Source: CAIYZT01 sp947461435 (GTDB taxonomy: Bacteria; Pseudomonadota; Alphaproteobacteria; Rhodobacterales; Rhodobacteraceae). Taken from it: a DNA stretch of 64,000 nucleotides. Below, in pieces: positions 16,557 to 25,460 of this stretch (position 1 is its first letter; each line of letters starts with the position of its first letter). Location of the stretch: positions 1,674,001 to 1,738,000 of the forward strand of contig OZ260083.1 in the NCBI GenBank assembly GCA_965284435.1, read 5' to 3'. The translations under genes and the position numbers were made by a program. The notes under the pieces are model-generated. The model did no database searches, was not told where the DNA came from, and saw only the letters and a program-made list of their open reading frames with translations.

Positions 16557-18041
16557 ATGACCCATATTCTTGCCATTGACCAAGGCACCACCTCGTCCCG
16601 TGCCATCGTGTTTGATCAGTCTTTGCGCGTTAAATCGGTGGCGCAGGAAGAGTTTCCGCAGCATTATCCGATGACGGGCTGGGTGGAACATGATGCGGCG
16701 GATCTGTGGTCAACCGTCGCTGGAACTGCCCGTGCCGCGATTGAACGCGCAGGCATTTCGGCGCGCGACATCGCAGCGATCGGCATTACCAACCAACGGG
16801 AAACCACCCTTTTGTGGGATCGCGCAACCGGGCAGCCCTTGCACAGGGCCGTGGTTTGGCAAGACCGCCGCACGGCAAATATCTGCAATGATTTGCGCCA
16901 AAATGGCCATGAGTCGATGATCACGGCCCGTACGGGCCTGCTTTTGGACCCATATTTTTCGGGGACCAAGTTGAAATGGCTGCTGGATACCCTTCCGGGC
17001 GCGCGGGACCGGGCGCGCAGGGGAGAATTGGCTTTTGGCACTGTCGACAGCTATTTGATCTGGAACCTGACGGGGGGCCGCGCGCATGTGACGGATGCCA
17101 CCAACGCGGCGCGCACGCTGATTTACAACATCGTAAAGGGGGAATGGGACGCCGATATATGCGATCTTCTGGATATCCCCATGGCGCTGCTGCCAGAGGT
17201 CAAGGACTGCTCGGCCGATTTCGGGCGAACGAGGGCCGATCTGTTCGGGCACGAAATTCCAATCTTCGGGGTTGCCGGCGACCAGCAGGCGGCCACGGTC
17301 GGGCAGGCCTGTTTTGACCCCGGCATGATGAAATCCACCTATGGCACGGGCTGTTTTGCGCTGCTGAACACCGGATCAGACCTTGTGCCATCCAAATCCC
17401 GGCTGCTGACCACCATCGCTTACCAATTGAACGGCAAGACGACCTATGCGCTGGAAGGGTCAATCTTTATTGCCGGGGCGGTGGTTCAATGGTTGCGGGA
17501 TGGATTGAAGATCATCCGCGACGCCAAAGAGACCCAAGCCTTGGCCGAAGCGGCAGATCCGGGTCAAGATCTGGTGCTCGTGCCCGCCTTCACCGGCCTT
17601 GGGGCCCCTTATTGGCGGCCCGATTGCCGGGGGGCTGTTTACGGGCTCAGCCGAAACTCGGGACCGGCGGAATTGGCCAAGGCCGCGCTGGAAAGCGTAG
17701 GATATCAGACCCGTGACCTGCTGGAGGCGATGCGCGCAGATTGGGGAACGGCGGCTGACGGCATCTTGCGCGTCGACGGCGGCATGACGGCGTCAGATTG
17801 GGCGATGCAGTTCTTGTCCGATGTTCTGGGCGCCCCGGTGGATCGCCCGGTTGTCACTGAAACCACAGCCCTTGGCGCGGCCTATCTGGCAGGGTTGAAG
17901 GCCGATCTATGCCCCCAGCCTGCGGAGTTTCAAAAGTCATGGGCCTTGGAGCGGCGCTTTGTTCCGCAGATGCCAAGTGACTTGCGCAATCGCAAATATG
18001 CAAAATGGGGCCGCGCTGTGGCCGCCACGATGTCTGTTTAG
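16557..18041 (+). CDS. glpK: Glycerol kinase
   Basis: A 494-residue FGGY-family kinase: DQGTTSSRAIVFD (phosphate 1 loop) at residues 8-20, GWVEHD and TNQRET in the glycerol-binding lobe, GVAGDQQAATVGQ and STYGTGCF in the ATP-binding lobe. It phosphorylates glycerol to sn-glycerol-3-phosphate, feeding GlpD upstream. No glycerol facilitator (glpF) or glycerol-3-phosphate transporter gene is present in the locus. The last 4 nt overlap the convergent LuxR gene. Confidence 0.95.
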   Translation: MTHILAIDQGTTSSRAIVFDQSLRVKSVAQEEFPQHYPMTGWVEHDAADLWSTVAGTARAAIERAGISARDIAAIGITNQRETTLLWDRATGQPLHRAVVWQDRRTANICNDLRQNGHESMITARTGLLLDPYFSGTKLKWLLDTLPGARDRARRGELAFGTVDSYLIWNLTGGRAHVTDATNAARTLIYNIVKGEWDADICDLLDIPMALLPEVKDCSADFGRTRADLFGHEIPIFGVAGDQQAATVGQACFDPGMMKSTYGTGCFALLNTGSDLVPSKSRLLTTIAYQLNGKTTYALEGSIFIAGAVVQWLRDGLKIIRDAKETQALAEAADPGQDLVLVPAFTGLGAPYWRPDCRGAVYGLSRNSGPAELAKAALESVGYQTRDLLEAMRADWGTAADGILRVDGGMTASDWAMQFLSDVLGAPVDRPVVTETTALGAAYLAGLKADLCPQPAEFQKSWALERRFVPQMPSDLRNRKYAKWGRAVAATMSV

Positions 18042-18844
18042 GGGCCGGAGGTCTCTGCGGGGCTCAGCGCCCCGATGAAGGAGGCGAATAACTCGCCTTG
18101 CGATGAAATGCCGAGCTTTGAATAAATGTTCCGCCGATGGATACGCACGGTTCCGGGGGCAATGTTCAAGATGGCCCCTGTGGCCTCGGCCGAATGGCCT
18201 TTCAAGGTGTATTCCACAACTTCCCGCTCCCTCGGGGTAAGAATGGCTATTCCGAATTGGGCAAATGCCCGGCCCAGATCGCCCGGGGGCGGCGGTTGCT
18301 GCGGCGTGGCCGAGGGGCCAGCAAAACGCTGCCAGATATCGGCCCAATGCCGCCCAGCGGCCGCATTCACCAGCGGCACCATACCGGCAAACGCCCGAAA
18401 TTCCCGCCCCGTGAAAGCCCTGTCCTTCTGCATGAGGGAAAAGATCAGCGTCACATCCATCGGCAGTTTGACCAAAAAGGCGATTTCTTCGGCCAGTCCG
18501 GTTTGAATGTAATAACTCCTGAAATATTCGCCCTGATAAAAGCGGTCGGGGGCCAAGTCTTTCAGGCGAAACAACCCCTCTACCTCAGGGCGCGAGGTTG
18601 CCAGATACAAAGGATCCAGAAGATAAGGGCCCGCTTGGTACTGCACCACGAATATCTGTTTTCTGTCTGGCGGAAAATCATCAAACAAGGCAAGCGGGCG
18701 GGCCGCACCACGATAGGCAAACACTACCACATGACTGATCGGCGCGACGGCGCGCAGCATACCGCAAAGGGCACCGGGCAAGCGATCGCTTCCTACGTGT
18801 GCGACGATCTGCGCGGCCGCCGCAACCCCCACCCGATCTGTCAT
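18038..18844 (-). CDS. LuxR-family transcriptional regulator
   Basis: 268 residues with a C-terminal LuxR-type helix-turn-helix (LTPREREVVEYTLKGHSAEA, then GTVRIHRRNIYSKLGI) at about residues 200-255 and an N-terminal sensor domain without recognisable acyl-homoserine-lactone-binding signatures. The segment YFRSYYIQTGLAEEIAF is shared with LuxR proteins that sit beside Pot-type transporters. It is divergent from the Pot-type operon with an 85-nt gap, so it probably controls that operon. Confidence 0.8.
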   Translation of the reverse strand: MTDRVGVAAAAQIVAHVGSDRLPGALCGMLRAVAPISHVVVFAYRGAARPLALFDDFPPDRKQIFVVQYQAGPYLLDPLYLATSRPEVEGLFRLKDLAPDRFYQGEYFRSYYIQTGLAEEIAFLVKLPMDVTLIFSLMQKDRAFTGREFRAFAGMVPLVNAAAGRHWADIWQRFAGPSATPQQPPPPGDLGRAFAQFGIAILTPREREVVEYTLKGHSAEATGAILNIAPGTVRIHRRNIYSKLGISSQGELFASFIGALSPAETSGP

Positions 18845-18872
18845 TCCGTCCCCCTATACAAATTGAGATATA

Positions 18873-18899
18873 TACAGCGGATTGTACTTCACTACAGTA
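18873..18899. promoter_or_regulatory. Short inverted repeats in LuxR/Pot divergent gap
   Basis: TACA-N6-TGTA (18873-18886) and TACT-N7-AGTA (18885-18899) overlap in the AT-rich gap between the LuxR gene and the ABC operon. Arms of 4 bp are short, so chance is possible, but they occupy the only space available for a regulator site. Confidence 0.25.
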
Positions 18900-18929
18900 A
18901 AACATGATTCTATGGGGTATTTCTGACCG

Positions 18930-20042
18930 ATGCAAAGCGCCGACACACCCACTTCAAATGCAGGCCGCGCCCCGATTGCGGAATTTCGGGCCGCGACAAA
19001 GCAGTATGGGGCGGTGACGGCGGCTGATCAGATTGATCTGGCGATCATGCCCGGAGAGTTCTTGTCGTTTCTGGGCCCTTCTGGCTGCGGTAAGACGACG
19101 GCGCTTCGCATGCTTGCCGGTTTTGAAGTGCCCAGTTCCGGCAGCGTTCATCTGGACGGCCAGCAGGTCAACTTGGTGCCGCCGCACAAACGCCCGGTGA
19201 ATATGGTGTTTCAGCACTATGCGCTGTTTCCTCACATGACCGTGGCCGATAACATTTCATACGGTCTGCGCCAACAGCGCCCCAAACCTGCCGCCGCCGA
19301 GATCACCCGGCGGGTCGAGGAAACCTTGACCACGGTGCGGTTGCCCGGATTTGAACAGCGGCGTATCTGGGAGATGTCAGGCGGCCAGCAGCAGAGAGTC
19401 GCCCTTGCCCGCGCTTTGATCAATCAGCCGAAGATCCTTTTGCTGGACGAACCCATGGCGGCCCTTGACCGAAAGCTGCGGCGCGAGATGCAGATCGAAC
19501 TGCAAAGCCTGCAGCGGGCCTTGGGCATTACATTCGTTCTTGTCACCCATGACCAGGAAGAAGCGCTGTCCATGTCGGATCGCATTTGCATCATGCGGGC
19601 CGGACGGATCGTGCAAATCGGCACGCCGCGCCAATTGTATGATGCGCCCCTGAACCGCTATGTCGCGGATTTTGTGGGCAAGTCCAACTTTTTTGCAGGG
19701 CCCCTTTCGCAGATCGACGGCCCGATCGGAACCGTGTCCCTTCCGGGCCAATCTGGGCAAGGACGCTTGGGGCAGGGGGTGCAAAAGGGCGCCAATGTCA
19801 GCTTGTCGGTCCGTCCCGAGCAGATCACCCTGACCCATTCCGGCCCGGGACTTGAGGTTTTGATAAAGAACCGCATCTTCCTGGGCGAGCATACGGAATA
19901 TCTTGTAAACCATGGTGATCTTGGTGATTTTCTGATCCTCGTCTCGCGCCAGGGCGAGGCATTGGAAGGAACGTTTGAGCCGGGCGAACCTGCGCGCGCG
20001 CACTGGAAACCTGAAGCTGCACTTATTCTCAACAACGACTGA
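18930..20042 (+). CDS. Spermidine/putrescine-type ABC transporter ATPase (PotA-like)
   Basis: A 370-residue importer ATPase: Walker A GPSGCGKTT, Q-loop VFQHYALFPHM, signature MSGGQQQR, Walker B LLLDEPMAALD, and a C-terminal TOBE-like regulatory domain from about residue 270 (NVSLSVRPEQITLTHSG). The length matches PotA and related ATPases. It is the first gene of a five-gene run with binding protein, two permeases and an SDR. The substrate is not fixed by the sequence; polyamines and other small cationic or amine-bearing compounds are typical for this type. Confidence 0.9.
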   Translation: MQSADTPTSNAGRAPIAEFRAATKQYGAVTAADQIDLAIMPGEFLSFLGPSGCGKTTALRMLAGFEVPSSGSVHLDGQQVNLVPPHKRPVNMVFQHYALFPHMTVADNISYGLRQQRPKPAAAEITRRVEETLTTVRLPGFEQRRIWEMSGGQQQRVALARALINQPKILLLDEPMAALDRKLRREMQIELQSLQRALGITFVLVTHDQEEALSMSDRICIMRAGRIVQIGTPRQLYDAPLNRYVADFVGKSNFFAGPLSQIDGPIGTVSLPGQSGQGRLGQGVQKGANVSLSVRPEQITLTHSGPGLEVLIKNRIFLGEHTEYLVNHGDLGDFLILVSRQGEALEGTFEPGEPARAHWKPEAALILNND

Positions 20043-20069
20043 AACAACCTCCGCAACAGGGAGACTGAC

Positions 20070-21230
20070 ATGACCGATACACCTGACCATATTTCCGCCA
20101 AGGCATTCATGGCCGAACTTGAACGCTATCGCAAAGGCTCGGTTTCGCGCCGCCATTTTCTGGGCGTCACCGGCCTTGGCATGGCGACCACCGTTTTGGG
20201 CAGCGCCATGCCCAGCCTGATCACGCGCCCCGCTTATGCCCAAGGCAGCATCGGGGATTCGGTGGTTTTGGCAACTTGGCCGAACTACCATGACCCGGCG
20301 AGTTTCGACGCCTTCACCGAATTGACGGGCGCCGCCGTGCAAGTGAACGTCTTCGGCTCAAACGAAGAGATGCTGGCCAAGTTGCAGGCGGGTGGCAGCG
20401 GTTGGGACGTGTTTGTGCCAACGAACTACACGATCACGACCTATGTCGACGAGGGCCTGATCGATCCACTCGATCTATCAAAGATCCCGAACTATGACGC
20501 GGCGAGCTTTGACGAGCGGTTTGCAAGCCCCGGAACCGTGAACGGCATGCTTTATGCCGCGTCCAAAGACTGGGGCACCACCGGTATGGCCGTGAACACC
20601 AGCCAAACAAATGGCCGTGTGCTAACGTCGTGGAAAGATTTCTGGGAAATCACCCAAGCCGAGTTTTCGGGCCGCACCACAGTGCATGACTATCAGTTGA
20701 CGACCATTGGCAATGCCTTGAAATCCTTTGGTTACTCTTTCAATTCTGTTGACACGGCAGAGCTTGCCAAGGCCGAAGAATTGCTGTTGGCGGTCAAGCC
20801 GCATCTGTTCGCCATCACCTCGGATTATCAGCCGCCCATGCGGTCTGGCGATGCCTGGTTGGCCATGTGCTGGACCGGCGACGGAAAGCAGCTGAACAAG
20901 GATATCCCAGAGATCCAGTATATTCTGGGCAAAGAGGGCGGCGAAATCTGGAGCGATTTTTACGCCATTCCGAAGGGCGCGCCGCATCTGGACGCCGCAT
21001 ATGCCTTGATCAACTTCCTTCTGGATCCGGCGATCAACTATAAAGAGGCGATGTTCCACGGCCAGCCTGTGGCGGATGCGCGGGTCAATGCGATGATGTC
21101 TGCCGAAATGATGGCCGATCCCATCATTCACCCGGCAGCGGACCTGCTCAGCGCGCTGGAGTTTGGCGCAGCGGCAACTTTGACCGATCCAAACCGTGCC
21201 GAATTGATGGCCCGGTTCAAATCGGCCTGA
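20070..21230 (+). CDS. Pot-type periplasmic binding protein with Tat signal
   Basis: A 386-residue PotD/PotF-family protein. The N-terminus carries a twin-arginine motif (SRRHFLGVTGLG) followed by a hydrophobic stretch and PAYAQ, so export through Tat is predicted. NYHDPASFDAFTELTGAAV and GWDVFVPTNYTITTYVDEGL are family segments, with SAMCW-type MCWTGDG in the second lobe. The acidic residues that define polyamine binding could not be confirmed by eye, so the ligand stays open. It lies 27 nt after the ATPase gene. Confidence 0.87.
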   Translation: MTDTPDHISAKAFMAELERYRKGSVSRRHFLGVTGLGMATTVLGSAMPSLITRPAYAQGSIGDSVVLATWPNYHDPASFDAFTELTGAAVQVNVFGSNEEMLAKLQAGGSGWDVFVPTNYTITTYVDEGLIDPLDLSKIPNYDAASFDERFASPGTVNGMLYAASKDWGTTGMAVNTSQTNGRVLTSWKDFWEITQAEFSGRTTVHDYQLTTIGNALKSFGYSFNSVDTAELAKAEELLLAVKPHLFAITSDYQPPMRSGDAWLAMCWTGDGKQLNKDIPEIQYILGKEGGEIWSDFYAIPKGAPHLDAAYALINFLLDPAINYKEAMFHGQPVADARVNAMMSAEMMADPIIHPAADLLSALEFGAAATLTDPNRAELMARFKSA

Positions 21231-21233
21231 TCC

Positions 21234-22085
21234 ATGTCGCCAAAGTTGATCAACCGACTGCTACTTGCGCCTGCCGGGCTATGGCTTTTGACCATGCTGG
21301 TGTTGCCGATTGTTGTTGTCGTGGTGTTCAGCTTTGGCGAGCGTGCCCAAGCCGGCGGCTATGTGCCGGCCTTCACCTTAGAACAATATCTGAATCTTCC
21401 GGCGCGGTGGAAAGCGTTCCAAAATACGCTGACCCTCGCGCCGGTCGGCACGTTGATCGTTTTGTTGATTGCCTATCCCTTGGCCTATTACTTGGCGATC
21501 AAGGCCAACCCCAAGTGGCGCACGCTCTTGTTGATCTTGGTCATTGTTCCCTTCTGGACGTCGATCTTGATCCGCAGCTATGCGTGGATCTTCATCTTGG
21601 GCGGGCGCGGAATTCCTGCCATTTTGGAGTTTTTCGGCCTTGACGGCATCCGCCTGATCAACACGCCCTTCGCCGTTTTGGCGGGGATCGTCTATGGCTA
21701 TCTGCCGCTGATGGTTTTCCCGATCTATGTCAGTCTTGAACGTCTCGACAAACGCCTGCTCGAGGCCTCGGCTGATCTTGGATCGCCCCCTTGGCGCAGC
21801 TTTTTGCAAATCACCTTGCCCCTGTCCCTTCCGGGGGTGGCGACGGGCTGCATGCTGGTCTTTATCCTTCTGATGGGCGAATTTCTGATCCCGGCGATGC
21901 TGGGCGGCGGCAAGGTTTTCTTCGTGGGCAACGCTTTGGTTGATCTGTTCTTGCAATCGCGCAACTGGCCCTTTGGGTCGGCGGTTGCGGTGGCACTTGT
22001 GCTGGTGATGCTGGTCAGCGTCACGATCTATATGCGGGCCATCAAGCGTTGGGGCAATGGCCGCGACGATGTCTCGTTGATGTAG
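21234..22085 (+). CDS. Pot-type ABC transporter permease (PotB-like)
   Basis: A 283-residue permease with six hydrophobic segments and an EAA loop (LEASADLGSPPWRSFLQITL). It begins 3 nt after the binding-protein stop. RSYAWIFILGGRG is the characteristic central segment of PotB-type permeases. It forms the membrane channel together with the next gene product. Confidence 0.9.
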   Translation: MSPKLINRLLLAPAGLWLLTMLVLPIVVVVVFSFGERAQAGGYVPAFTLEQYLNLPARWKAFQNTLTLAPVGTLIVLLIAYPLAYYLAIKANPKWRTLLLILVIVPFWTSILIRSYAWIFILGGRGIPAILEFFGLDGIRLINTPFAVLAGIVYGYLPLMVFPIYVSLERLDKRLLEASADLGSPPWRSFLQITLPLSLPGVATGCMLVFILLMGEFLIPAMLGGGKVFFVGNALVDLFLQSRNWPFGSAVAVALVLVMLVSVTIYMRAIKRWGNGRDDVSLM

Positions 22086-22094
22086 GGGGCCAAG

Positions 22095-22907
22095 ATGCGG
22101 ATCTATGCCATCGCGGTCTATCTTTTCTTGTATATCCCCATCGGGATCATTGCGCTGTTCAGCTTTAGTGCCGGGCGAAATGCCAGCGAATTCGCCGGTT
22201 TTTCCGTCAAATGGTATGGCAAGGCGTTAAGCAATCCCTTCGTGATGGATGCTCTGCAAACCAGCTTAACGGTTGCGCTCAGTTCGGCGATCATCGCCGC
22301 CGTGTTCGGAACCATGGCAGCGCTGGCGTTGCAGAACATGACCGGTCGCAGCCGCGCCTTTTTTGACGCTCTCATCTACATCGCTGTCATGATTCCGGGC
22401 ATCGTCATTGGCATCAGCACATTGATTGCCATCGTCACGGTCTTTGGCTGGCTCAACCCCATCTTGGTTGCCATCTGGCCCGCAGAAGGACCGGCCCCGC
22501 AATTGGCAATGGGGCTGGGAACCTTGATCGCGGCGCATAGTTTGTTCAACATGGCGCTTGTGATCATCATCGTACGGGCCCGGATCGCGGGTATGGACCG
22601 CAGCTTTACCGAAGCCTCTGCCGATCTATATGCCACCCCCTTTGGCACTTTTCGTCAAATCACGCTTCCGCTGATCCAGCCCGGAATTCTGGCCGGATTT
22701 CTGTTGAGTTTCACCTTCAGCTTTGACGATTTCATCATTGCTTTCTTTGTGGCCGGATCAAATACGACCCTGCCGATCTATGTGTTTTCTTCTATCCGCA
22801 GAGGCGTGACGCCAGAAATCAATGCCATTGGAACAATGGTCTTGTCGCTCTCGCTGATCTTGCTGATCACCGCGCAGATCCTGCTGCAGCGCAAGAGAAC
22901 CACATGA
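22095..22907 (+). CDS. Pot-type ABC transporter permease (PotC-like)
   Basis: A 270-residue second permease, with YLFLYIPIGIIALFSF at its start, the EAA loop TEASADLYATPFGTFRQITL and the PotC-typical SFTFSFDDFIIAFFVAG near the C-terminus. It starts 9 nt after the PotB-like stop and overlaps the SDR start by 4 nt. Confidence 0.9.
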   Translation: MRIYAIAVYLFLYIPIGIIALFSFSAGRNASEFAGFSVKWYGKALSNPFVMDALQTSLTVALSSAIIAAVFGTMAALALQNMTGRSRAFFDALIYIAVMIPGIVIGISTLIAIVTVFGWLNPILVAIWPAEGPAPQLAMGLGTLIAAHSLFNMALVIIIVRARIAGMDRSFTEASADLYATPFGTFRQITLPLIQPGILAGFLLSFTFSFDDFIIAFFVAGSNTTLPIYVFSSIRRGVTPEINAIGTMVLSLSLILLITAQILLQRKRTT

Positions 22908-23668
22908 GCGGCTTGTTGAAGGGTCAGGTGGCCTTGGTCACGGGGGCGGGTTCAGGCATTGGCCGGGCAGGCGCGATCGCTTTGGCCGGGCAGGGGGCCC
23001 TGGTGATTGTCACAGACCGGGATGGTGATTTGGCCGCCAGAGTGGCCGCAGATATCGTTGCGAATCAGGGGCAAGCCGAAGCGCAGGCTTTGGATGTGGG
23101 GCATGATGCAGAATTGAACGCCGCCATAGATGGCGCGGTCGCCCGTCATGGGAAACTGGATGTCTTGCATTCGAACGCGGGCGTGCAAACATCTGGGGGG
23201 CTGACAGACTGCACGGTGCAGGAGATGGATCAGTCTTGGGCGCTGAATGTGCGCGCGCATTTCGTGGCCGCCAAGGCAGCCATGCCGCATATGATGCGCC
23301 GCAAATCCGGCTCGATCATCATTACGGCGTCCAATTCCGGCGTGCAAATTGACCGTCAAATGATTGCCTATGCGACCTCCAAACATGCTGTCATCGCCAT
23401 GATGCGCCAGATTGCCGCTGACTATGCCGTGCACAATATTCGGTGCAACGCGCTGTGCCCGGGCTTTGTTGATACCCCGTTCAACGCAGGATTCGAACGA
23501 CAAATGGGCGGCCGGGCGGCGCTGGAAACCTATGTGAAAAGTTCCATTCCCATGGGGCGCTGGGCAACGATGGACGAGATCGCGCAAAGTATCGTCTATC
23601 TGGCATCGTCTCGCAGCGGGTTCATGACGGGCCATGCGCTTGTGCTGGATGGGGGCGAGTCCATCTGA
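22904..23668 (+). CDS. Short-chain dehydrogenase/reductase
   Basis: A 254-residue classical SDR. The cofactor motif TGAGSGIG is at residues 13-20, NAG at 91-93, and the catalytic Ser143, Tyr156 and Lys160 are all present. Asp38 after the second strand favours NAD(H) over NADP(H). Being translationally coupled to the Pot-type permease gene, it probably oxidises or reduces the imported compound or an immediate product; the substrate is unknown. It is the last gene before a Pho-regulated operon. Confidence 0.88.
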   Translation: MSGLLKGQVALVTGAGSGIGRAGAIALAGQGALVIVTDRDGDLAARVAADIVANQGQAEAQALDVGHDAELNAAIDGAVARHGKLDVLHSNAGVQTSGGLTDCTVQEMDQSWALNVRAHFVAAKAAMPHMMRRKSGSIIITASNSGVQIDRQMIAYATSKHAVIAMMRQIAADYAVHNIRCNALCPGFVDTPFNAGFERQMGGRAALETYVKSSIPMGRWATMDEIAQSIVYLASSRSGFMTGHALVLDGGESI

Positions 23669-23695
23669 TTTGCCGCCAAAAGTGTGGCTGCCGGG

Positions 23696-23724
23696 CTGTA
23701 ACATATCTTTCACATACCTTTCAT
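23696..23724 (+). promoter_or_regulatory. Pho box (PhoB binding site) before phnD
   Basis: Three direct 7-mers in the exact 11-bp PhoB period: CTGTAAC (23696-23702), CTTTCAC (23707-23713) and CTTTCAT (23718-23724), with AT-rich ATAT and ATAC spacers. This fits the CTGTCAT-N4-CTGTCAT consensus. It lies 59-87 nt upstream of the phnD start, so the operon is probably induced by phosphate starvation through PhoB. Confidence 0.85.
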
Positions 23725-23782
23725 CCCGATGTCACTTGATCTGACTACCCCTTTGGTCACTTGAATCCTTGGGGTATGAACC

Positions 23783-24646
23783 ATGAAATCTCTTCTGAAG
23801 GCCGTCGTCCTTTCGGCATCCCTGCTGGGGGCGACCGCCGCCACAGCACAAGACACCATTCGCTTCGCCGTCACTGACATTGACGGGATGGAAGCGCTGC
23901 AAACCGAAATGGGCCCGTTCAAGGACGCCTTCGAAAAGGTTTCGGGCCTGAAGGTTGAATTCTTCGCCGTATCCGGCCGCACCGTCGCCGTTGAAGCCAT
24001 GGCAGCCGAGCAGGTTGATTTCGTTCTGACCGGTCCGGCTGAATATGTGGTGTTCAACGCCCGTCTGCAGGCCCAACCTGTCGTGACCTGGAACCGCCCT
24101 GACTATTATTCCGATATCGTTGTGCTGGATGGATCGGCCGTCCAAGCGCCGGCCGATCTGAAAGGGGCGAAGATTTCCTTCGGCGAAATCGGGTCGACCT
24201 CGCAGCACCTGTCGCCCGCAACGTTGCTGGCCGAAGGCGGTCTTGTTTACGGAACCGACTATGAACCTGTGTTCCTCAAGCGCAACGTCGCCGTCGAAGC
24301 GATGATCGCCGGCGAGATTGCGGCGATTGGCATGGGCCGCTCGCATCTGGAACAGATCACCGAAAAGTTCCCGGACCAGAAGTTTCGCGTTGTGGTCAAA
24401 GGCCCGGAATTGCCCGCCGACGTTCTTCTGGCGGCACCAAGCGTAAAGCCAGAAGTGGTTGATATCGTGCGCAAGGCATTCACCGAACACGGTGACGAGT
24501 TGCTGGCGGCCATCACCTCGGTTGAAAACAACGCCAAGTTCATCGGCGGCGGGTTCAACGCGACGGTGACCGATGCTGACTATGACAGCGTGCGCAAGAT
24601 GTACGAAAATGTCGGCGTCACCGAATTCCTCGCGTTTCTTGAGTAA
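23783..24646 (+). CDS. phnD: Phosphonate/phosphite-type periplasmic binding protein
   Basis: A 287-residue PhnD-family protein. A Sec signal peptide (LLKAVVLSASLLGATAATAQ) is followed by the FAVTDIDGMEALQTEMGPFK lobe, SGRTVAVEAMAAEQVDF and the ligand-site region GSTSQHLSPATLL. The STSQH segment is the usual phosphonate-oxyanion contact of PhnD. It is the first gene behind a Pho box and the order phnD-phnC-phnE is complete. Whether it prefers phosphonate, phosphite or an ester cannot be read from the sequence. Confidence 0.87.
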   Translation: MKSLLKAVVLSASLLGATAATAQDTIRFAVTDIDGMEALQTEMGPFKDAFEKVSGLKVEFFAVSGRTVAVEAMAAEQVDFVLTGPAEYVVFNARLQAQPVVTWNRPDYYSDIVVLDGSAVQAPADLKGAKISFGEIGSTSQHLSPATLLAEGGLVYGTDYEPVFLKRNVAVEAMIAGEIAAIGMGRSHLEQITEKFPDQKFRVVVKGPELPADVLLAAPSVKPEVVDIVRKAFTEHGDELLAAITSVENNAKFIGGGFNATVTDADYDSVRKMYENVGVTEFLAFLE

Positions 24647-24652
24647 TCCGGC

Positions 24653-25453
24653 ATGAACGCACCGCTTGACGCGGGCACGACTTTGGCAGGCTCCACCTTG
24701 GTGGGGCCTGTTTTGCGCGTGTCAGACCTTGTGAAATCCTATGGCGGACCGACCATTTTGAACGGGGTGTCGTTCGTGGCCTACGCCGGTGTGTCCTTGG
24801 CGGTGATCGGCGCCAACGGGTCTGGAAAATCGACCTTGCTGAAATGCCTGATCCGGCTGACAGATCCCACGTCTGGCCGGATCGAGATGCTGGGCCACGA
24901 GGTCATCAGTCTTGCCCCGCGTGCCTTGCGCAGGTTCCGTTCCCGCATTGGGGTGGTTTGGCAAAAGCACAATCTTGTGCCCCGCCTGTCTGCCCTGTCG
25001 AATGTGTTGCACGGTGTGCAGTCGCGCCTCAGCGGGCCGCGCAGTTGGTGGCAATGGGCTGCAACAGATGCGGTGCGTGCCGAGGCACTGGCCTGCCTTG
25101 CCCGGGTCGGGCTGGACGACAAGGCCTTGCAACGGGTGGACAGTTTGTCTGGCGGTCAGCAGCAGCGCGTGGCCATCGCCCGAATGCTGATGCAACGCCC
25201 TGAAATCATTCTGGCCGATGAACCTGACGCCAGCCTGGACCCCCAGTCGGGTGAAGATGTGATGCGGCTTTTGTCTGATCTGGCCCGTCAAGATGGTTTG
25301 ACCTTGATCGTCATCTCGCACCGATTGGAACACACATTGCAGTTTTCGGACCGCATCATCGGTCTGGCCGGCGGTCTGATCACGATGGATGTGGCCACAC
25401 AGCAGGCAGATCCAATCAAATTGCGCCGCTTCTTCGACAAGCCGACAGAATAG
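24653..25453 (+). CDS. phnC: Phosphonate-type ABC transporter ATPase
   Basis: A 266-residue PhnC-type ATPase: Walker A GANGSGKST, Q-loop VVWQKHNLVPRLSALSNVLH with the PhnC-typical asparagine-leucine pattern, signature LSGGQQQRVAIARML, Walker B IILADEPDASLDPQ. Starts 7 nt after phnD. The Asp in place of Thr in DEPDASLD is common among PhnC proteins. All catalytic residues are intact. Confidence 0.88.
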   Translation: MNAPLDAGTTLAGSTLVGPVLRVSDLVKSYGGPTILNGVSFVAYAGVSLAVIGANGSGKSTLLKCLIRLTDPTSGRIEMLGHEVISLAPRALRRFRSRIGVVWQKHNLVPRLSALSNVLHGVQSRLSGPRSWWQWAATDAVRAEALACLARVGLDDKALQRVDSLSGGQQQRVAIARMLMQRPEIILADEPDASLDPQSGEDVMRLLSDLARQDGLTLIVISHRLEHTLQFSDRIIGLAGGLITMDVATQQADPIKLRRFFDKPTE

Positions 25454-25460
25454 AGCCATC

